DNA from: Mermis nigrescens
Taxonomy: Eukaryota; Nematoda; Enoplea; Mermithida; Mermithidae
Direction: 5' to 3'
Assembly: GCA_036768485.1 (NCBI GenBank)
Contig: JAVLUZ010000548.1
Coordinates: 654,467 to 718,466 of the forward strand
Length of the DNA stretch: 64,000 nt
How positions within the stretch are numbered: position 1 is the first letter of the stretch; every line of letters begins with the position of its first letter. The notes beneath the pieces were generated by a model that saw only the letters and a list, made by a program, of their open reading frames with translations, searched no databases and was not told the DNA's origin. Of the stretch, positions 45,441-57,599 are shown one piece after another. The translations under genes were made by a program, and so were the position numbers.

Positions 45441-46895
45441 GATAGAAATCTAATCTACGTGATAGAACATAATCTACAATTAAATGGAGCTTATGCAGAC
45501 ATGTACAGGATGGAAATTCTGGGGGCGGGGTGAAATTTTGAAGCGCCTTTTTGGGCTCAAAAACAGTAGGTGCGCGTGAAAAACATCGTTTTCGGCGTTT
45601 CTGACGAGTGCTCCATCTTTGTAAAGCACAAAAACACGAAAAATTTCTGGAAGTATCAGAAAAATTCGATACAATTGACTAAAATATAGTCAAAAATGAG
45701 TATAGCTTGAAAAGTTGACGCTGTTTGAGCACATAGCGAAAAACACTTAAAACAGCACCTCTCTGTACAAATTTTTCGGAAAATCGCGAATTCTAGATGG
45801 AGGGATTAAAAATTCTAAAGAGAGGGTGAAAAATTTTCTAGGGGGTTTGAACCTCCCCCCTGACGTCATGTGTGAGCAGAAGGGCATTAGATGATAAACA
45901 GATGTCACCACAAGAGATCAAAAGGAAGATTTGGACTATACAACACAGACTAATTAATATTCGAAACAACCGTAAAATGTATTCTAAAGCAATACAATTT
46001 GAATGATTTCGATATTTACAATGCAATACGTAGCATAGGCAGTTCCTTATTTATAAATGTTTGAGATGGCCACCCGATTATTCGTTAAAATTTCTGAAAC
46101 ACTAAGCCATCGCCGAAAAATGCAGATATATTCACCTTAATACCTTTGAATTTTATTGCGCTTCGTGCCATTTTTAACGTATTTCCGAAATTTATCCACA
46201 GCAAGTTCGTGTGCACGAGGCCGGGAAATCATAAACGTTATTAGCCCTGACCCTACCATACAGGTACAGCATGGTAATTCTGCGGGATGGGGCCAAGAAA
46301 TTTTTAAAAAGAGTTTTTTGGGACTAAAAACGACGGGTATATGACAAAAACACTGTTTTGAGACGTTTCGAACAATGCTCGTTTTTTCTACAACATAAAA
46401 ACATTTAAAAAAATTTTGAAAACATTTGAAAAAAATTGAGAAAATAAACAAAATATAGTCAAAAATGTGTAAAGACACACTTTTTACAATTTTTACGAAC
46501 AGTCGACGATTCTTAGGGTCGCAATCATTTTGCGGGGGTCAGAAGCACATTCTGAAGGAGAATTAAACCCCCCTCCAACAACACGCATGGACCCTACTAT
46601 ATTCACATAACATACATATTCATGAGTTTGCATATTTGTTAATGAGTGAATATTGTTAGATGAGGATAGAAATAGATAACGCCCAAACGAGATAGTCAAA
46701 CCTACCTGAATATTCCCTTTGCTTAGTCTGCCGGTCCAGAATAAGTCTAGGACAAATCACAATAGATATCCTTTTTAATCATGCACGAACAATAATGGAA
46801 TTTTGCAGTCGCAGAAATATATTAGTATTCTAATATTTATAGTTCTCTAACAGTACTCAATGAAAATGCAGACATCTGCTACACTGCGAATTCAC

Positions 46896-46998
46896 CTCAT
46901 TCATATGTTCTACCAGCAACAATGGTAAGCTTATTGTGGAAATTCCAAATCTATAACACGATCTTATAACATTTCGCAGACCATTCAAACATGGATGC
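46896..46998 (-). CDS. FERRY3: C12orf4/FERRY3 homologue, penultimate coding exon
   Basis: 103 bp with acceptor TTTATTCTAG (AG at 47000-46999) and donor GAG|GTGAAT (GT at 46895-46894). Translation GLRNVIRSCYRFGISTISLP then LLLVEHMNE matches the family segment GLRNIL..C...ITTISIPLLLVHDMSE. It enters with 1 nt completing AG|G = Arg from the preceding exon and leaves in phase 0, exactly fitting the last exon. It is too short to appear as an ordinary long ORF and was found by reading the minus strand for the expected peptide. Confidence 0.92.
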
Positions 46999-47559
46999 CT
47001 AGAATAAAACAACGGATTACGACGCATACATAATCTTGGGCGTTTGGGAAGCGTTTCACCCTTAACCTGGGCAATAGCCCATCACAGCCCGTCCATGTAA
47101 CGGACTGATATAAAAGCTGAACGGGATGAAGAAACCATTTAAATGGGTGTAATTTCGAAAAACTTTGAGAAAACAGTGGAAAATCAAACAAAATTGTCTG
47201 ATAACCGATTTTCAGCCCAACTGAGGGGACCAACTAAGCTTTGAGAGCTAATAGTTGGACGGACTAAAGCTTTAACTATTTGCCCAGGTATGGTTTCAGA
47301 CCGCCAGAATCCCCGATTTTCGTAAAAAAATTTGTAGAAAGGCGCTGTTTTTATAATTTTTAACTGTTTAATCAGACTGTCAAATTTTCGGCACTTCGCG
47401 CCACTTACATACTCATTTTTTGACTATATTTTGTTCAATTTACACGAATATTTCTCATATAATTTCAAAGAAATATTAAATGTTTTTACGCTTTAGAAAG
47501 ATGGAACATCGTCAGAAACGCTATAAGTTCGTCTAGATAGGGGGCAGATATGAGCACGG

Positions 47560-48151
47560 GGGTTACACCCCCATAATCTGGAAAACCAAATTGAATTTTC
47601 GGCATATTTTTTGGGATTTTTACTGATGTTTATCCCCAGAAATCGGCTGCTGCCCATACGTGATAAGGGGATGAGACAAAAAGCGACAGGAGAGCTGAGG
47701 GGCAGTTCATTAATACTGCATCAAGCATATAGGGAATGACACATTAATATTTCCTCCGTGAATAACCTTAGGCTTTTCTTTAAAACTGAACTGAATTTTT
47801 ATGGCCAATCCTATGCAAAAGGCTAATGATTCTAAAAGTACAAATGAGCATCTCCTATGAGCAAGCGAATTCCATGAGCAAACATTTCTTTATTTAAATA
47901 CGGAATAAATTCTCATTTTCGAGAATACGAAGACAGAAACGTAGTGATACCTGCCCCTCAGTTCACAACAGACAAATGTCGTTAAGGGCAATAAATAATC
48001 AATAAGCAGTAAGTGCATCAGAGAGGACGCGAATCAATTATGTATATTTTTACTAAATACAATTAAAGATATAATTAAACACGATCCAACAAAACAATGA
48101 AGGCAAAGAAAATGCATCCGTTTTCTAAAGTTTATATCCAAAAAATTTATC
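47560..48151. other. FERRY3 intron; no other features recognised
   Basis: AT-rich intronic sequence between an H repeat and an A element. A C-rich patch near 47545-47660 resembles an eroded B end. Confidence 0.5.
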
Positions 48152-48159
48152 ATTCGAAC

Positions 48160-48585
48160 CACAGTTTTTTTGTATTCGGCAAAGATTTTTCACGATATAC
48201 AAAGACTTTTCGGGACCGTCTTTGTACATGTACAAAGATTTTTGTGAAGACAAAAATTGCAAAAAAGGTCTAAAATTCGCAAAAATTTTCGACGCGTGTA
48301 ATTGTATGTTCTACATATCTTTATAATGGCAGAAATTGCATTTCAAAAGGAAAAATGTCCAATTTATCGGCGCTTCGCCCCGTTTTTAGACGATTCTTAG
48401 TGATTTTTGTCCTTAGAGACACATAAATTAGCTAAAACACACTACCAAAAGTCGAACAACTCTGTTTTTACCAAGTCGCTACCGTACTCTATCATAGTAC
48501 CAAAAAATTTGTATGTACAAAATGTACAGACTTTTGTGGACCATCTTTGTACATGTACAGACGGACCTTGTGCAGAAAAACACTG
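48160..48585. mobile_element. A element, solitary full copy
   Basis: 426 bp; CACAGTTTTTTTGTATTCGG and, inverted, CAGTGTTTTTCTGC; perfect 8-bp TSD ATTCGAAC (48152-48159 and 48586-48593). It lies in the FERRY3 intron. Confidence 0.93.
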
Positions 48586-49325
48586 ATTCGAACTACATAG
48601 CTTAGGTGCACAAGGTCAAGGTCGGCAGGGAGGGGAGTGAAATCCAAAAAATTTAAAACGGTCAATTTAAAAGCTTGCGATTTTTTTGCTGTTTTAACGA
48701 TCAAAATGGTCAATTAGCCTATAAAACATTTTTTCGCAGTAATATCGCATTTTAAAAGCATTCTTAGTCCATTTTGACTGTATTATATCGCTTTTAAGAT
48801 CAAAAAATGGAAAAATTCAATTCTCAAAAAAGATACAAAAAACGTCCCATCCACTTGAAATCGCCGGCCGGCTGACCCTTCAGGGGTGAGGGTAGTAATA
48901 CCCCCTATGTGCATGTATGCTACATAGCCATTCATTAGATTAGTTAGAACGTAAGCATATAACCCGAGTTATTGAATGCATCTGAATTTTCTATAATATG
49001 ACAAGAATTAGCCAATTTATACTTTCCATAATAAAACTAAATGAAACAAACAGTAGCAGCAATTAGCACTAAAATATACGAGTATTAAAAGAGCTAAGCC
49101 AGTATTACAAATTTCAAATAACATGCATTAATTATTCTGCTGAATTGACTATTTTTTAGAAATGGCAGTTCTCTATAAGATGACAAAGATTAACGATGAT
49201 AAATGTGTTTACTATAATTTTGACAAAAAATCGCAATGCGATCTCAAACTTGAAATGTAGTTGTCGAAAAAAAGGAGAAAGAATACAAATAAAAATATGT
49301 AGATATAATGATTTTAATTCCAAAC

Positions 49326-49447
49326 CTGCTATTAATATCTTGACTTTTCAGGTCGTCGCTTGAAGCTAAATGAAACACAACGTGAACTTTGGCTAGATTC
49401 GAATGCCTTGTGAGATACACGTCGCCAAATGACAGTATTTCTGCACT
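49326..49447 (-). CDS. FERRY3: C12orf4/FERRY3 homologue, internal exon (TRHSNL motif)
   Basis: 122 bp coding SAEILSFGDVYLTRHSNLAK then VHVVFHLASSDDLKSQDINS plus 2 nt. The family has [21 protein letters not shown] here, so TRHSNL..VHV.FHL is diagnostic. The acceptor is TTTAAATTTAAG (AG at 49449-49448), phase 0. The donor AG|GTTTGG at 49325-49324 departs from GTRAGT but is supported by the phase match to the next exon. This suggests a moderately weak donor. Confidence 0.9.
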
Positions 49448-49499
49448 CTTAAATTTAAACAACGCAAGAAGCGATAAAACGCGTAATCAACGCAACCGC

Positions 49500-49640
49500 A
49501 TATGGGCGTCGGGGAGGGGGGAGTCTGGGCCCCAGAATATGAAAGACACCCAAAATCGATGAAGCCCATAATTAACGCTATTTTAGGCGCTTTGGTCGCA
49601 TCATACCCCCAGAATTTCGTTGCTGCCCATGTTCGAACGC
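49500..49640. mobile_element. B remnant in a 210-bp FERRY3 intron
   Basis: CATATGGGCGTCGGGGAGGG to CCCCCAGAATTTCGTTGCTG; it fills most of the intron between the exons at 49326 and 49658. Confidence 0.7.
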
Positions 49641-49657
49641 AACACTGAGACATTTAC

Positions 49658-49818
49658 CAGCGACTGATTGAAGTTCGATGATTTTTCCGATCCATTTTTT
49701 GCGTTAGCCCCCTGCCTGTATTGATTTGCTCGATTGATGTCCTTTTCTATAGCTATAAGTTGATCTTCCAGCGAATCGAAATGCAGTTCTGGCCTTTCTT
49801 CACATGCTCGTGAAAATC
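49658..49818 (-). CDS. FERRY3: C12orf4/FERRY3 homologue, internal exon (ACEE..ELHF..LEDQL)
   Basis: 161 bp: 2 nt completing G|GA = Gly, then 53 codons, FSRACEERPELHFDSLEDQL followed by a hydrophilic, likely disordered linker (GANAKNGSEKSSNFNQSL). The family shows [20 protein letters not shown] at this point, followed by a variable linker. Acceptor GCTTATTCAG with AG at 49820-49819; donor CTG|GTAAAT at 49657-49656, phase 0. The following intron is only 210 bp and holds a B-element remnant. Confidence 0.88.
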
Positions 49819-50251
49819 CTGAATAAGCTAAATCTAATGATTCACAGCACATATGCTACATTCAATCATGTAAACAACGCCATCTTCAAATAGTAAAGGA
49901 AGCAGCCCATTAGCGATTAAAACTTCATTATTAAAACTTTTATAATAGAATATAAAATAATGCAAGAAAACTTGAAGTATCGCATATTATTGTACAAGGC
50001 GGCCACTGAATTCCCAAAATAAAATTACCGGTTTTTTCCGGGTTTACAGGGTGATTTATGGACTATTTCCCGGTTTTAAATCATGCTTTAAACGCACACT
50101 ATATCCGCAGAAGTGTCATGATATGAACACGAAAAAGGATAAGGCACAAGCAATTTTTAATCAAACAAAAGCATATACTACACGAAACGTCTTGGAACAA
50201 TCATAATTTCTTTTTCAATTATGCTAACGAGTTGTCGATAGCAGTTCTCGC

Positions 50252-50700
50252 CAGTGTTTTTTTTTGTACAAGGTCCGTTTGTACATGTACAAAGATGGTC
50301 CCTAAAAGTCTTTGTACATTTCGTACACACAAATTTTTGCGTACTATAATATGGTACAGTAGCGATTTTAGTGTGGCAAAAACAGAGTTGTTCGACCTTT
50401 GGTTACGTATTTTAACAATTTCTAGGTTTCTGAGAGCAAAAATCAGTATTAATCGTTCTCAAAACGGCGCGAAGCGCCGAAAAATTTGGCATTTTTCTTC
50501 TCAAAATGCAATTTCTGAAATTATAAAGATATATAGAAAACACAATTGATCATTTCAGCGCGGAGCGCCGAGAATTTTTGCAAATTTCGAACCTTTTTTG
50601 CAGTTTTTGTCTTCCAAAAAATCCTTGTACATGTACAAAGACGGTCCCCAAAAGTCTTTGTACATCGCGAAAAATCTTTGCCGAATACAAAAAAACCGTG
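50252..50700. mobile_element. A element in FERRY3 intron
   Basis: 449 bp; TSD GTTCTCGC/CTTCTCGC (50244-50251 and 50701-50708). Two GGCGCGAAGCGCC-type hairpins (near 50465 and 50560). A truncated second A follows from 50715. Confidence 0.9.
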
Positions 50701-50904
50701 CTTCTCGCAGCCAATAATATAGTACAGTAGCGATTTTAGTGTGGTAAAACAGGGTTTTCGATCTTTAGTTGTGTATTTCAGCCAATTTCTGCGTTTCTCA
50801 CGCCAAAAATTACTAAAAATTGTCTCAAAACGGCGCGAAGCGCCGAACAATTTGACATTTTTCCATTCTAAATGCAAATCGGCGATTTTAAAGATATATA
50901 GGAC

Positions 50905-51954
50905 CAGTGGCGGATCTAGGATTTCTCAAAGAGGGGGTAGGTATCCCTACTTTTCCAAAAACAGTCAAAAATAGGTCCAAAAATTTGCCCTCAACGCGCA
51001 AAATAGCTTTTTCCGGTGTTTTACATTGTAAACTTTTACATAAGATCACTTAACGTAATACTTTTTCTAATGTTAGACAATTTTGTGCGAAAAAATCATT
51101 GAATTTCTTTGACTTTAACAAAAATCTGGCGCGAAGCGCCGAAAAATTTGTGAAATTAAGGCGGATAGACGTCTAGAAGCATGATTTACTGGTTGATTTC
51201 TCGTATTTATAGAATTTGATGCGAAACATCGGATTTTTTGATTGAAAATAGAAGAAACCTATGCAAAAAGATCTGTTAAAGTTGTTTTGAAACCTACATG
51301 GACAGAAAAAGGCTTCCAGGCAGTGTTTTTTTTGTACAATGTCCGTTTGTACATATACAAAGATGGTTCCTAAAAGTCTGTATATTTTGTACACACAAAT
51401 TTTTGGGTACTATGATATAGTACGGTAGCGACGTTAGTGAGGTAAAAACAGAGTTGTTCGACCTTTGGTAGTGTTTTTTGGCTAATTCCTGTTTTATGAT
51501 GACAACAATCATTAAGGATCGTCTTAAAACGGCGCGAAGCGCCGAAAAATTTGGCATTTTTCCTTTCAAAATGTGATTTCTGCTATTATAAAGATATATA
51601 GGACACACAATTACTCATTTCAGCGCGAAGCGCCGAAAATTTTGGCGAATTTCATACCTTTTTTGCAGTTTTTGTCTTTCCGAAAATCTTTGTACATCTA
51701 CAAAGACGTACCCGAAAAGTCTTTGTACAACGGGAAAAATCTTTGCCGAATACAAAAAAGTGCTTCCATGTCGCCAAGAAACTAAATAAATGTCATTAAT
51801 AGGTATCATCCGGCGCGTAGCGCCGGAAAAATTTGAAAAGAAATGGTCACTGACGGCTAAAAATCATTGCAAATTGCTTATCCATTCATTATCTCGCCAA
51901 ATATTTTTAGCCAACGGGGGGGGGCGGCAGACCCCACCCTTAAATCCGCCCCTT
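50905..51954. mobile_element. C element 3 with nested A (51321-51762)
   Basis: Perfect 8-bp TSD TATAGGAC (50897-50904 and 51955-51962), inserted in an A-type host. The nested A has TSD CTTCCAGG/CTTCCATG at the same site as in C element 1, so the C+A composite transposed as a unit. Confidence 0.9.
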
Positions 51955-52246
51955 TATAGGACAAACAATTACTCATTTCGGCTTAGAGCGCCGAAAATTT
52001 TTGGGAATTTTACACCTTTTTACAGTTTTCTCTTCCCAAAAATCTTTGCACATGTTGTACACAAAAATTTTTTCAGTACTATATCTTAGGGCGACTTTAG
52101 TGTGCAGCAAACAGAGTTGTTCGACTTTTGATAGTGTATTTTAGCTAATCTCTGGGTCTCTAAGGGCAAAAATCATTAAAAATCGTTCTAAAACGGCGCG
52201 AAGCGCCGAAAAAGTTGACATTTTCCCTTTTGAAATGCAATCTATG

Positions 52247-53282
52247 TGTCACGATCGACGGGATTTTAAGCTTCATGTTCATATAGAATACGTAAGCATT
52301 GTCTTAATGCAATATGATTTTTCTAATAATATTACAAAAATTATGTTTATTTTTATTCGTATAATATTCGCAAAATCTAATGTTGTGATATAAATCGCTA
52401 TTTTCAAAACGTAAAATATTATAACGTCCTGAATTTCCCCCGAAAATTATAATAATTATACTATAAACGTTTATCTTTATGTAAATATGCGAAAAGGCAA
52501 AATCGAAGGCTAGCAAAGCGATTATATGCAACAGCATGGTCAAAACCACTCAAAACCGGTTTTAAGAACCAGACAGAGAGGACAGACGTCAGACAAGAAT
52601 GGAAACTAAAGATTAATTAAGCTTACCACACTTAAAATATCAGAAAACACGAGACTGCGTGCAAAATATACTCAAACAACTGACATTGTTTACTAACTTT
52701 TGGGTCATGTGAGTAACTTATTGAAAAGGTTACTCAAGGTCAAAAGCATAAGATATAAGTTGACGAAAAACGCGCATGCATGCAGACAGATGTAAACGTG
52801 AGAACGGGTGAGTAAAAGATATCCAAAAATGAGTCATCAAAACAACACCATGTGCGCCCACCGATTTTCCTATAAAAGCGGCGCGACTCAAGGCTTTGGC
52901 TCTTCCTACCTTTGTCTTGCGTCTGATCATTGCCTTGTCCCAGCCTGAAGTCTCGGTGTCAGCCTTATTGCATGCATTCAAAGATCATAATCACTGACGC
53001 TTTAGCTAATCATAGCTAGCGCAATCTGAGCCCACAGTTACGTCTTCCTTCCCGCCTAGCTTACGCTTATGTCGAATTATTGAATGATTTGGATGTTTTA
53101 ATTTAATTCTCAAATAAAATTATAAATTATCAATTCGTTGTTGTTATCCTATCAATGCATGCAAACGCAAGATTGCCCTCAAACCTATCTTATTAATAAA
53201 GTGCGCAAAACTTACTAGAAAAATGGAGCATAAATTGGCGAGTTTAAGCTAAAAGTTGTGAAGGCGGAAAGAGGGCGTGACA
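52247..53282 (-). mobile_element. Solo LTR (orientation uncertain)
   Basis: 1036 bp beginning TGTCACGATCGACGG and ending AGAGGGCGTGACA, a 7-bp TGTCACG/CGTGACA inverted end typical of LTRs. On the plus strand it holds a TATA box (52871-52878), a plausible initiator region and AATAAA at 53113 and 53195, so plus transcription is most likely; the strand given reflects uncertainty. It interrupts an A element (GAAATGCAATC and CTGCCGTTATAAAG flank it). The TSD is imperfect, and no internal retroelement genes are present. Confidence 0.7.
52871..52878 (+). promoter_or_regulatory. TATA box of the LTR
   Basis: TATAAAAG followed at about 25-30 bp by a GC-rich CGGCGCGACTCAAGG start region, inside the 1-kb LTR and about 240 and 320 bp upstream of its two AATAAA signals. 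Confidence 0.5.
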
Positions 53283-54836
53283 TCTGCCGTTATAAAGATA
53301 TATACTAATTTCTTGATGAAAATCCCGCGTTTTTCCCGGGTGCCAAGCTTTTTCCGGGTTTCCCGGATTTCCGAGGTGACTGGCTGGCCACCCTGATTGT
53401 GAGAAAAGCTCGAAATTTTCCGCCGCAGTTTACTACATGTGCGCCTATTTGGCGATGTAGCTAGTGCCACTATTTCAACTCAGTTAATACGCAAGCGCTT
53501 TAATAAGATTTTCAAACAAAAGAGAATCTTTATGACTGATGATTCGAGGACGGAACAAAAAATTCTTCGTTTATAACGTTAAGCTGATCTTAACGAAAAG
53601 ACAAAAACCACAACATCACTACTACCCAGAATTCTTCTGCTGCTCATATTATGGGGTCGAATATACATGGACTGGGCAGCAGCCAAAATCTGGGGGAGTC
53701 CGAACGAGGCGAAATTGCCAAAATAATAGCATGGACAATTCAATGCTCGGGGTCTACCGATACTGGATTCTGGGAAGAGGGTCTAGTCTAGACCACAGAT
53801 GCAAAGCGTGCACGATCTTGGAGAGTTCAGCAGGTCTGGGTGTCGAAAAGTTAGCTTTTTGGACCTAAATGACCTCAAAAACTGGTGTAAGCGCTAAAAA
53901 CAGCCTTAAAACTACGTTATTTCACAGTTTCTAGTCAATTGAACGCACTCTTGATGAGAACTTTCAATTTCCATCCATTTTTTCCTTCATTTTGCCTCAT
54001 TTCCCCCAAAAAAATTCACGTTTTTGTATTCTGAAGGTCTAGTAGACCCCTAAACCCCACGTGCATGTCTTGTAGATCCTTCACGTCCATGTGTGATGTC
54101 AAGTCAACAAGCACCAAGTAGCATTTTGCGTTTACATTCGCTGGCGTACTGTAATTATTATTATTATTATAGTAGTGCTAGGACGCACAGTAAGATCTGC
54201 GAGATCATGGAATAAAATCTACGAACTAAAATATAACAAAAAGATCATAGAATGTACCTTTACTGCATCAAAATCTATTATTATCTTTCTTCAGCATTTG
54301 AAATGGCCAGTTTTTTTGTCATTTGTTTCGTACAGGAAAAAAAGAGATGAAATCTGAAAGAGTTTATTTAGCATTTTTTTAACGCAATACATTAACTATC
54401 CCCGTTCTTGTTTATAAAAGCGAGTTTTAGAAGAATTTTTAATTCGTTTAAAGCTGGCAACATTCAGTTAGAACATAAGTGAGCATATTTTCAAGGTTAA
54501 AGACAAAAATTTCCTCAAAACACAAGACTTTCTACAAACTCGCTGACAAAAACTTCCGAAGTACTCGTAACCCTCGCACATACATATCCTTACTGTTACC
54601 GTAGAATCTGATAATTGAAAAACACTATATCTAATTTAATATTCTTATAGGGCATTTAAGATGACAGATTATGCTTATAGATATTAAGTTTAAAACTATA
54701 ACGCATAATTGTCTGATAAGTACACTTGACTTGACTGATTCATGCATATTTCCGAAATCAATTACGTAAATTATTTAGAAAAATGCTGCTTGCATAAAAT
54801 TAAAAAACTAATTCAAACAGAAAATACTACGAATGC
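53283..54836. other. FERRY3 intron; G repeat and eroded elements
   Basis: A G-type repeat at about 53690-54090 (AATCTGGGGGAGTCCGAAC to ACCCCTAAACCCCACGTGC). GGGTTTCCCGG motifs near 53330-53370 recall the stretch at 50020-50070. No coding exon was seen here. Confidence 0.5.
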
Positions 54837-54840
54837 TTAC

Positions 54841-54959
54841 CGGTTTGCAAGCTGATATGATACATGTGGCGATTATCAACTAGCAGAATCAAACCATGCA
54901 ACATATTAGCACTGTACAATCCTAAGGCAGTGTTTAGCTGTTGCGAGGCATCGAAATCG
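54841..54959 (-). CDS. FERRY3: C12orf4/FERRY3 homologue, internal exon (LILLVDNR motif)
   Basis: 119 bp: 1 nt, 39 codons, 1 nt. The product QQLNTALGLYSANMLHGLIL then LVDNRHMYHIS corresponds to the family block [27 protein letters not shown]. Acceptor AAATTTCAG (AG at 54961-54960); donor ACCG|GTAAGC at 54840-54839, a strong consensus. The incoming C completes CG|C = Arg and the outgoing G completes G|GA = Gly, matching neighbours on both sides. Confidence 0.93.
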
Positions 54960-55155
54960 CTGAAATTTTAGTTGTTTTTACATAACAATTAGACTACTCA
55001 TTATGTACTAACACTTTTTATTTTTTATATTAATTTTTCTTTAATTTCGCAGAAAATTTCACAGTAATACTCATGTACATTTTGTTATAAATCGCGAAAC
55101 ACGGAAGGCACTTTATTGATATAAAGTGGCAGGGCCAAGAGAACTATTTAGCTTC

Positions 55156-56671
55156 TAGTAATGAAACGGATCCTCAATTTCAATTTATCGGGATTCGGAT
55201 CTTGATTCTCGCAACTTACGGTCCGGATCTTAATTTTCACAACTTCCGGATCCGGATCTAAGTAGCAAAAACTGAAACTTCCGGATCCGGATCCAATATG
55301 CATATCAGTTCTTGCAGACTTAATAAAGTAATCCATTGTTGATTTAGTGTTATGCACTATCTTATTTATCGTGCGTGTTTATTTGTGCCTCAAAGGCAAG
55401 TGTTCTTTGTTTAATTTAACTTTATTTAAGTATATACAAAGACGGTCCCCAAGCCGTTGTACATTTTATACAAGTAAATTTTGGGGTGGTACCTGCCTAC
55501 TACTATATAGTACAATAAGGCTTCGTGTGCGGTAAAACTGGGTTTTTGACATTTGTTGGTGTGATTTAGCCTACATATTTCCGGGTTTCTGACGATAAAA
55601 AATATAAAAAATTTATCAGTAGAAACATTTTAACATTTTTACCATTTACAGGAAGAATTTTGCGTCATTTTTATTGATAATGGATTAGAAACTTTAATTT
55701 GCGATTACCAAGAAATTAAGTCAATTTGGATGTTTTAAATACAATTTTGAAGCTTTGGGAAGGGAAGCGAAGCGAAGCAGAAAATTATCAACTTTGTACG
55801 AAACAGCTCTAACATACATGCTCTAAGTTCAATTCTAGCTTGAACTTTTGACGGACAATCATTGCAAATTACTCAACTGACTAATTGAAGCTAAACTAAT
55901 TATTAAAGGTTCGTCAAGAAGAATAGCCCAATAACGAGCGCCAAACGCTGGAAAATTTGGCGGTTTTGTCATATTACTCGCAATGTTTTCCATTATAACG
56001 ACATATTGAACTGGTTACTGATTCCGGCGGGAAGCGTCGAAAATTTTCTGAAATTTTCGACATTTTTACAGTTTTCGTCCTCCCTAAAATCTGTGTGCAT
56101 TCAAAAAGTGGGTCTCAAAAAGTCTATGTGCACATATCCGGAAAAACCTTGCCAAATAAATACAAAAAATCGTGCTCAATGAATCGGCGTATTTCGTAGA
56201 GAGCAATAAATCTTGATTTCCCATGCTACATCACCATGCATTAAGATATCTTTCAGCTGCCACGGCCATTATTCTATTCAAACAGCTTTTTAGCAGGACG
56301 AGAATAGTATATCAGCCTAAGTTCAATCGTATGCATGGTGAAACAGTTAAATTTTGTTTACTGACCAGATGCTAACTTAAATTATGAGTGACAATATTTA
56401 TGTGTTGATGTTTGTAATTGTGGAGAGCTAAAAATTTTTCTTGGTAAAACTGATATTGTTTGAATTCTGACTAACTCAACAAGTATCTGTCGATCACATT
56501 TACAGAAAAACGTGAAAGATTTCAGATCTTTATTCATTTGATAAAATGCCTAGATAAATAGTCGTTTACGGATCCGGGTAGTAAAAATTCAGACTTCCGG
56601 ATCCGGATACGGAAAAACATTCGGGTAATACCGGATCTGGATCCGGGTACCCATTACCCGTTTCGTCACTA
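55156..56671. mobile_element. hAT element with CCGGATCCGGATC ends
   Basis: TAGTAATGAAACGGATCC and, inverted, TAGTGACGAAACGGGTAATG; TSD TTAGCTTC/TTAGTTTC (55148-55155 and 56672-56679). Reiterated TTCCGGATCCGGAT lies near both ends. It contains a diverged A-like sequence (55432-56180) split by about 310 bp of unrelated DNA. It lies in the FERRY3 intron. Confidence 0.8.
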
Positions 56672-57059
56672 TTAGTTTCGCAGAGCTTCATTAGACTTAA
56701 AAATTTACTGAGGAATAAATGTTGCAAAGAGGCAGTTGACTCCAAAATTATATTTCCCACACTCATTACCAAAAATTACCGCTACATAAGAAGTTGCTTT
56801 TCCAAATTTTGCAATCCTTAAATAAAAAAGTCATTTTTTATTCTTAATTTAATTAAATATTAAATGCTAATGCACTGAATTTAAAATTGAAGATGCTTGA
56901 TAACCACAATTCCAATATTTTATTTTTGCCGAATTTCAGGCTGCGATTAAGATGATCAAAATAAAAAGATGAAAATCAGGAAATTAAACTTAAGTTTCAC
57001 GACTCGGCGACAAAGCACTGACTAGAAAGCATTCCAGTGCAGGCAGCACAGCATACGAC

Positions 57060-57290
57060 CATATCTGGGAGGGGGGGGGGTTCGGGGTATGTACCCCCAA
57101 AAACCAAAATACCCCCCAGAATTCAATTTTTGAAAAATTTTTTCGCAATTTTTTGATGCCAATAGATAGTGCTCGATGGGAAACGTTGAAATATGGTGTT
57201 TTTCGCCATACCACCATTTTTAAGGCCATTTTTTACCTTTGAAAAACCTTGAAGCCCCCTGAATTTTAGTGCCGCCCACCTATGCATACG
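57060..57290. mobile_element. B element in FERRY3 intron
   Basis: GGGAGGGGGGGGGTTCGGG to GTGCCGCCCACCTATG with the usual core. Confidence 0.75.
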
Positions 57291-57599
57291 ACACTAAGAA
57301 AGCCTTTGTCGCTGAATGTATCAAGATGGAAAAACAAATTGTTAATTTTAGGCCAGGAACGCTAAAAAAATCGCATTTTGTATTCAACAAAATTTTCAGG
57401 TATGAAATAGCTTCTGACCAGACTGAAAACACGTTTGATCACTGATTATTACGAATCGATGACCTTTTTCTGTGAAAACGTAAGACGAAAAGCATTTTTT
57501 GTTAAAAAAATCGGAAGTAAATTTCTGAGTTGGAGGCGATCGACCTGAAATGCAGACCCGCCAAACGTCTTGCTAAATTTTTTATAAGACAAAAATAAT

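Larger units (their letters stand above)
44461..46450. repeat. Segmental duplication, copy 2 (FERRY3 locus)
   Basis: Partner of 8330-9850 in the same orientation. It contains the apparently functional FERRY3 terminal exon, an A-type insertion (44697-45440) absent from the other copy, and a second H copy (about 46262-46590) within the FERRY3 intron. Confidence 0.85.

Noticed and set aside
55793..55871. Minus-strand peptide with LRACMLELFRT, phase-compatible on both sides, as the FERRY3 exon between 54959 and 59851
   Set aside because: It looked like the family block LRADMLDF, but a far better exon with [11 protein letters not shown] and perfect phases exists at 59651-59726, and the 55.8-kb stretch lies inside a TSD-bounded hAT element. 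The match is chance.
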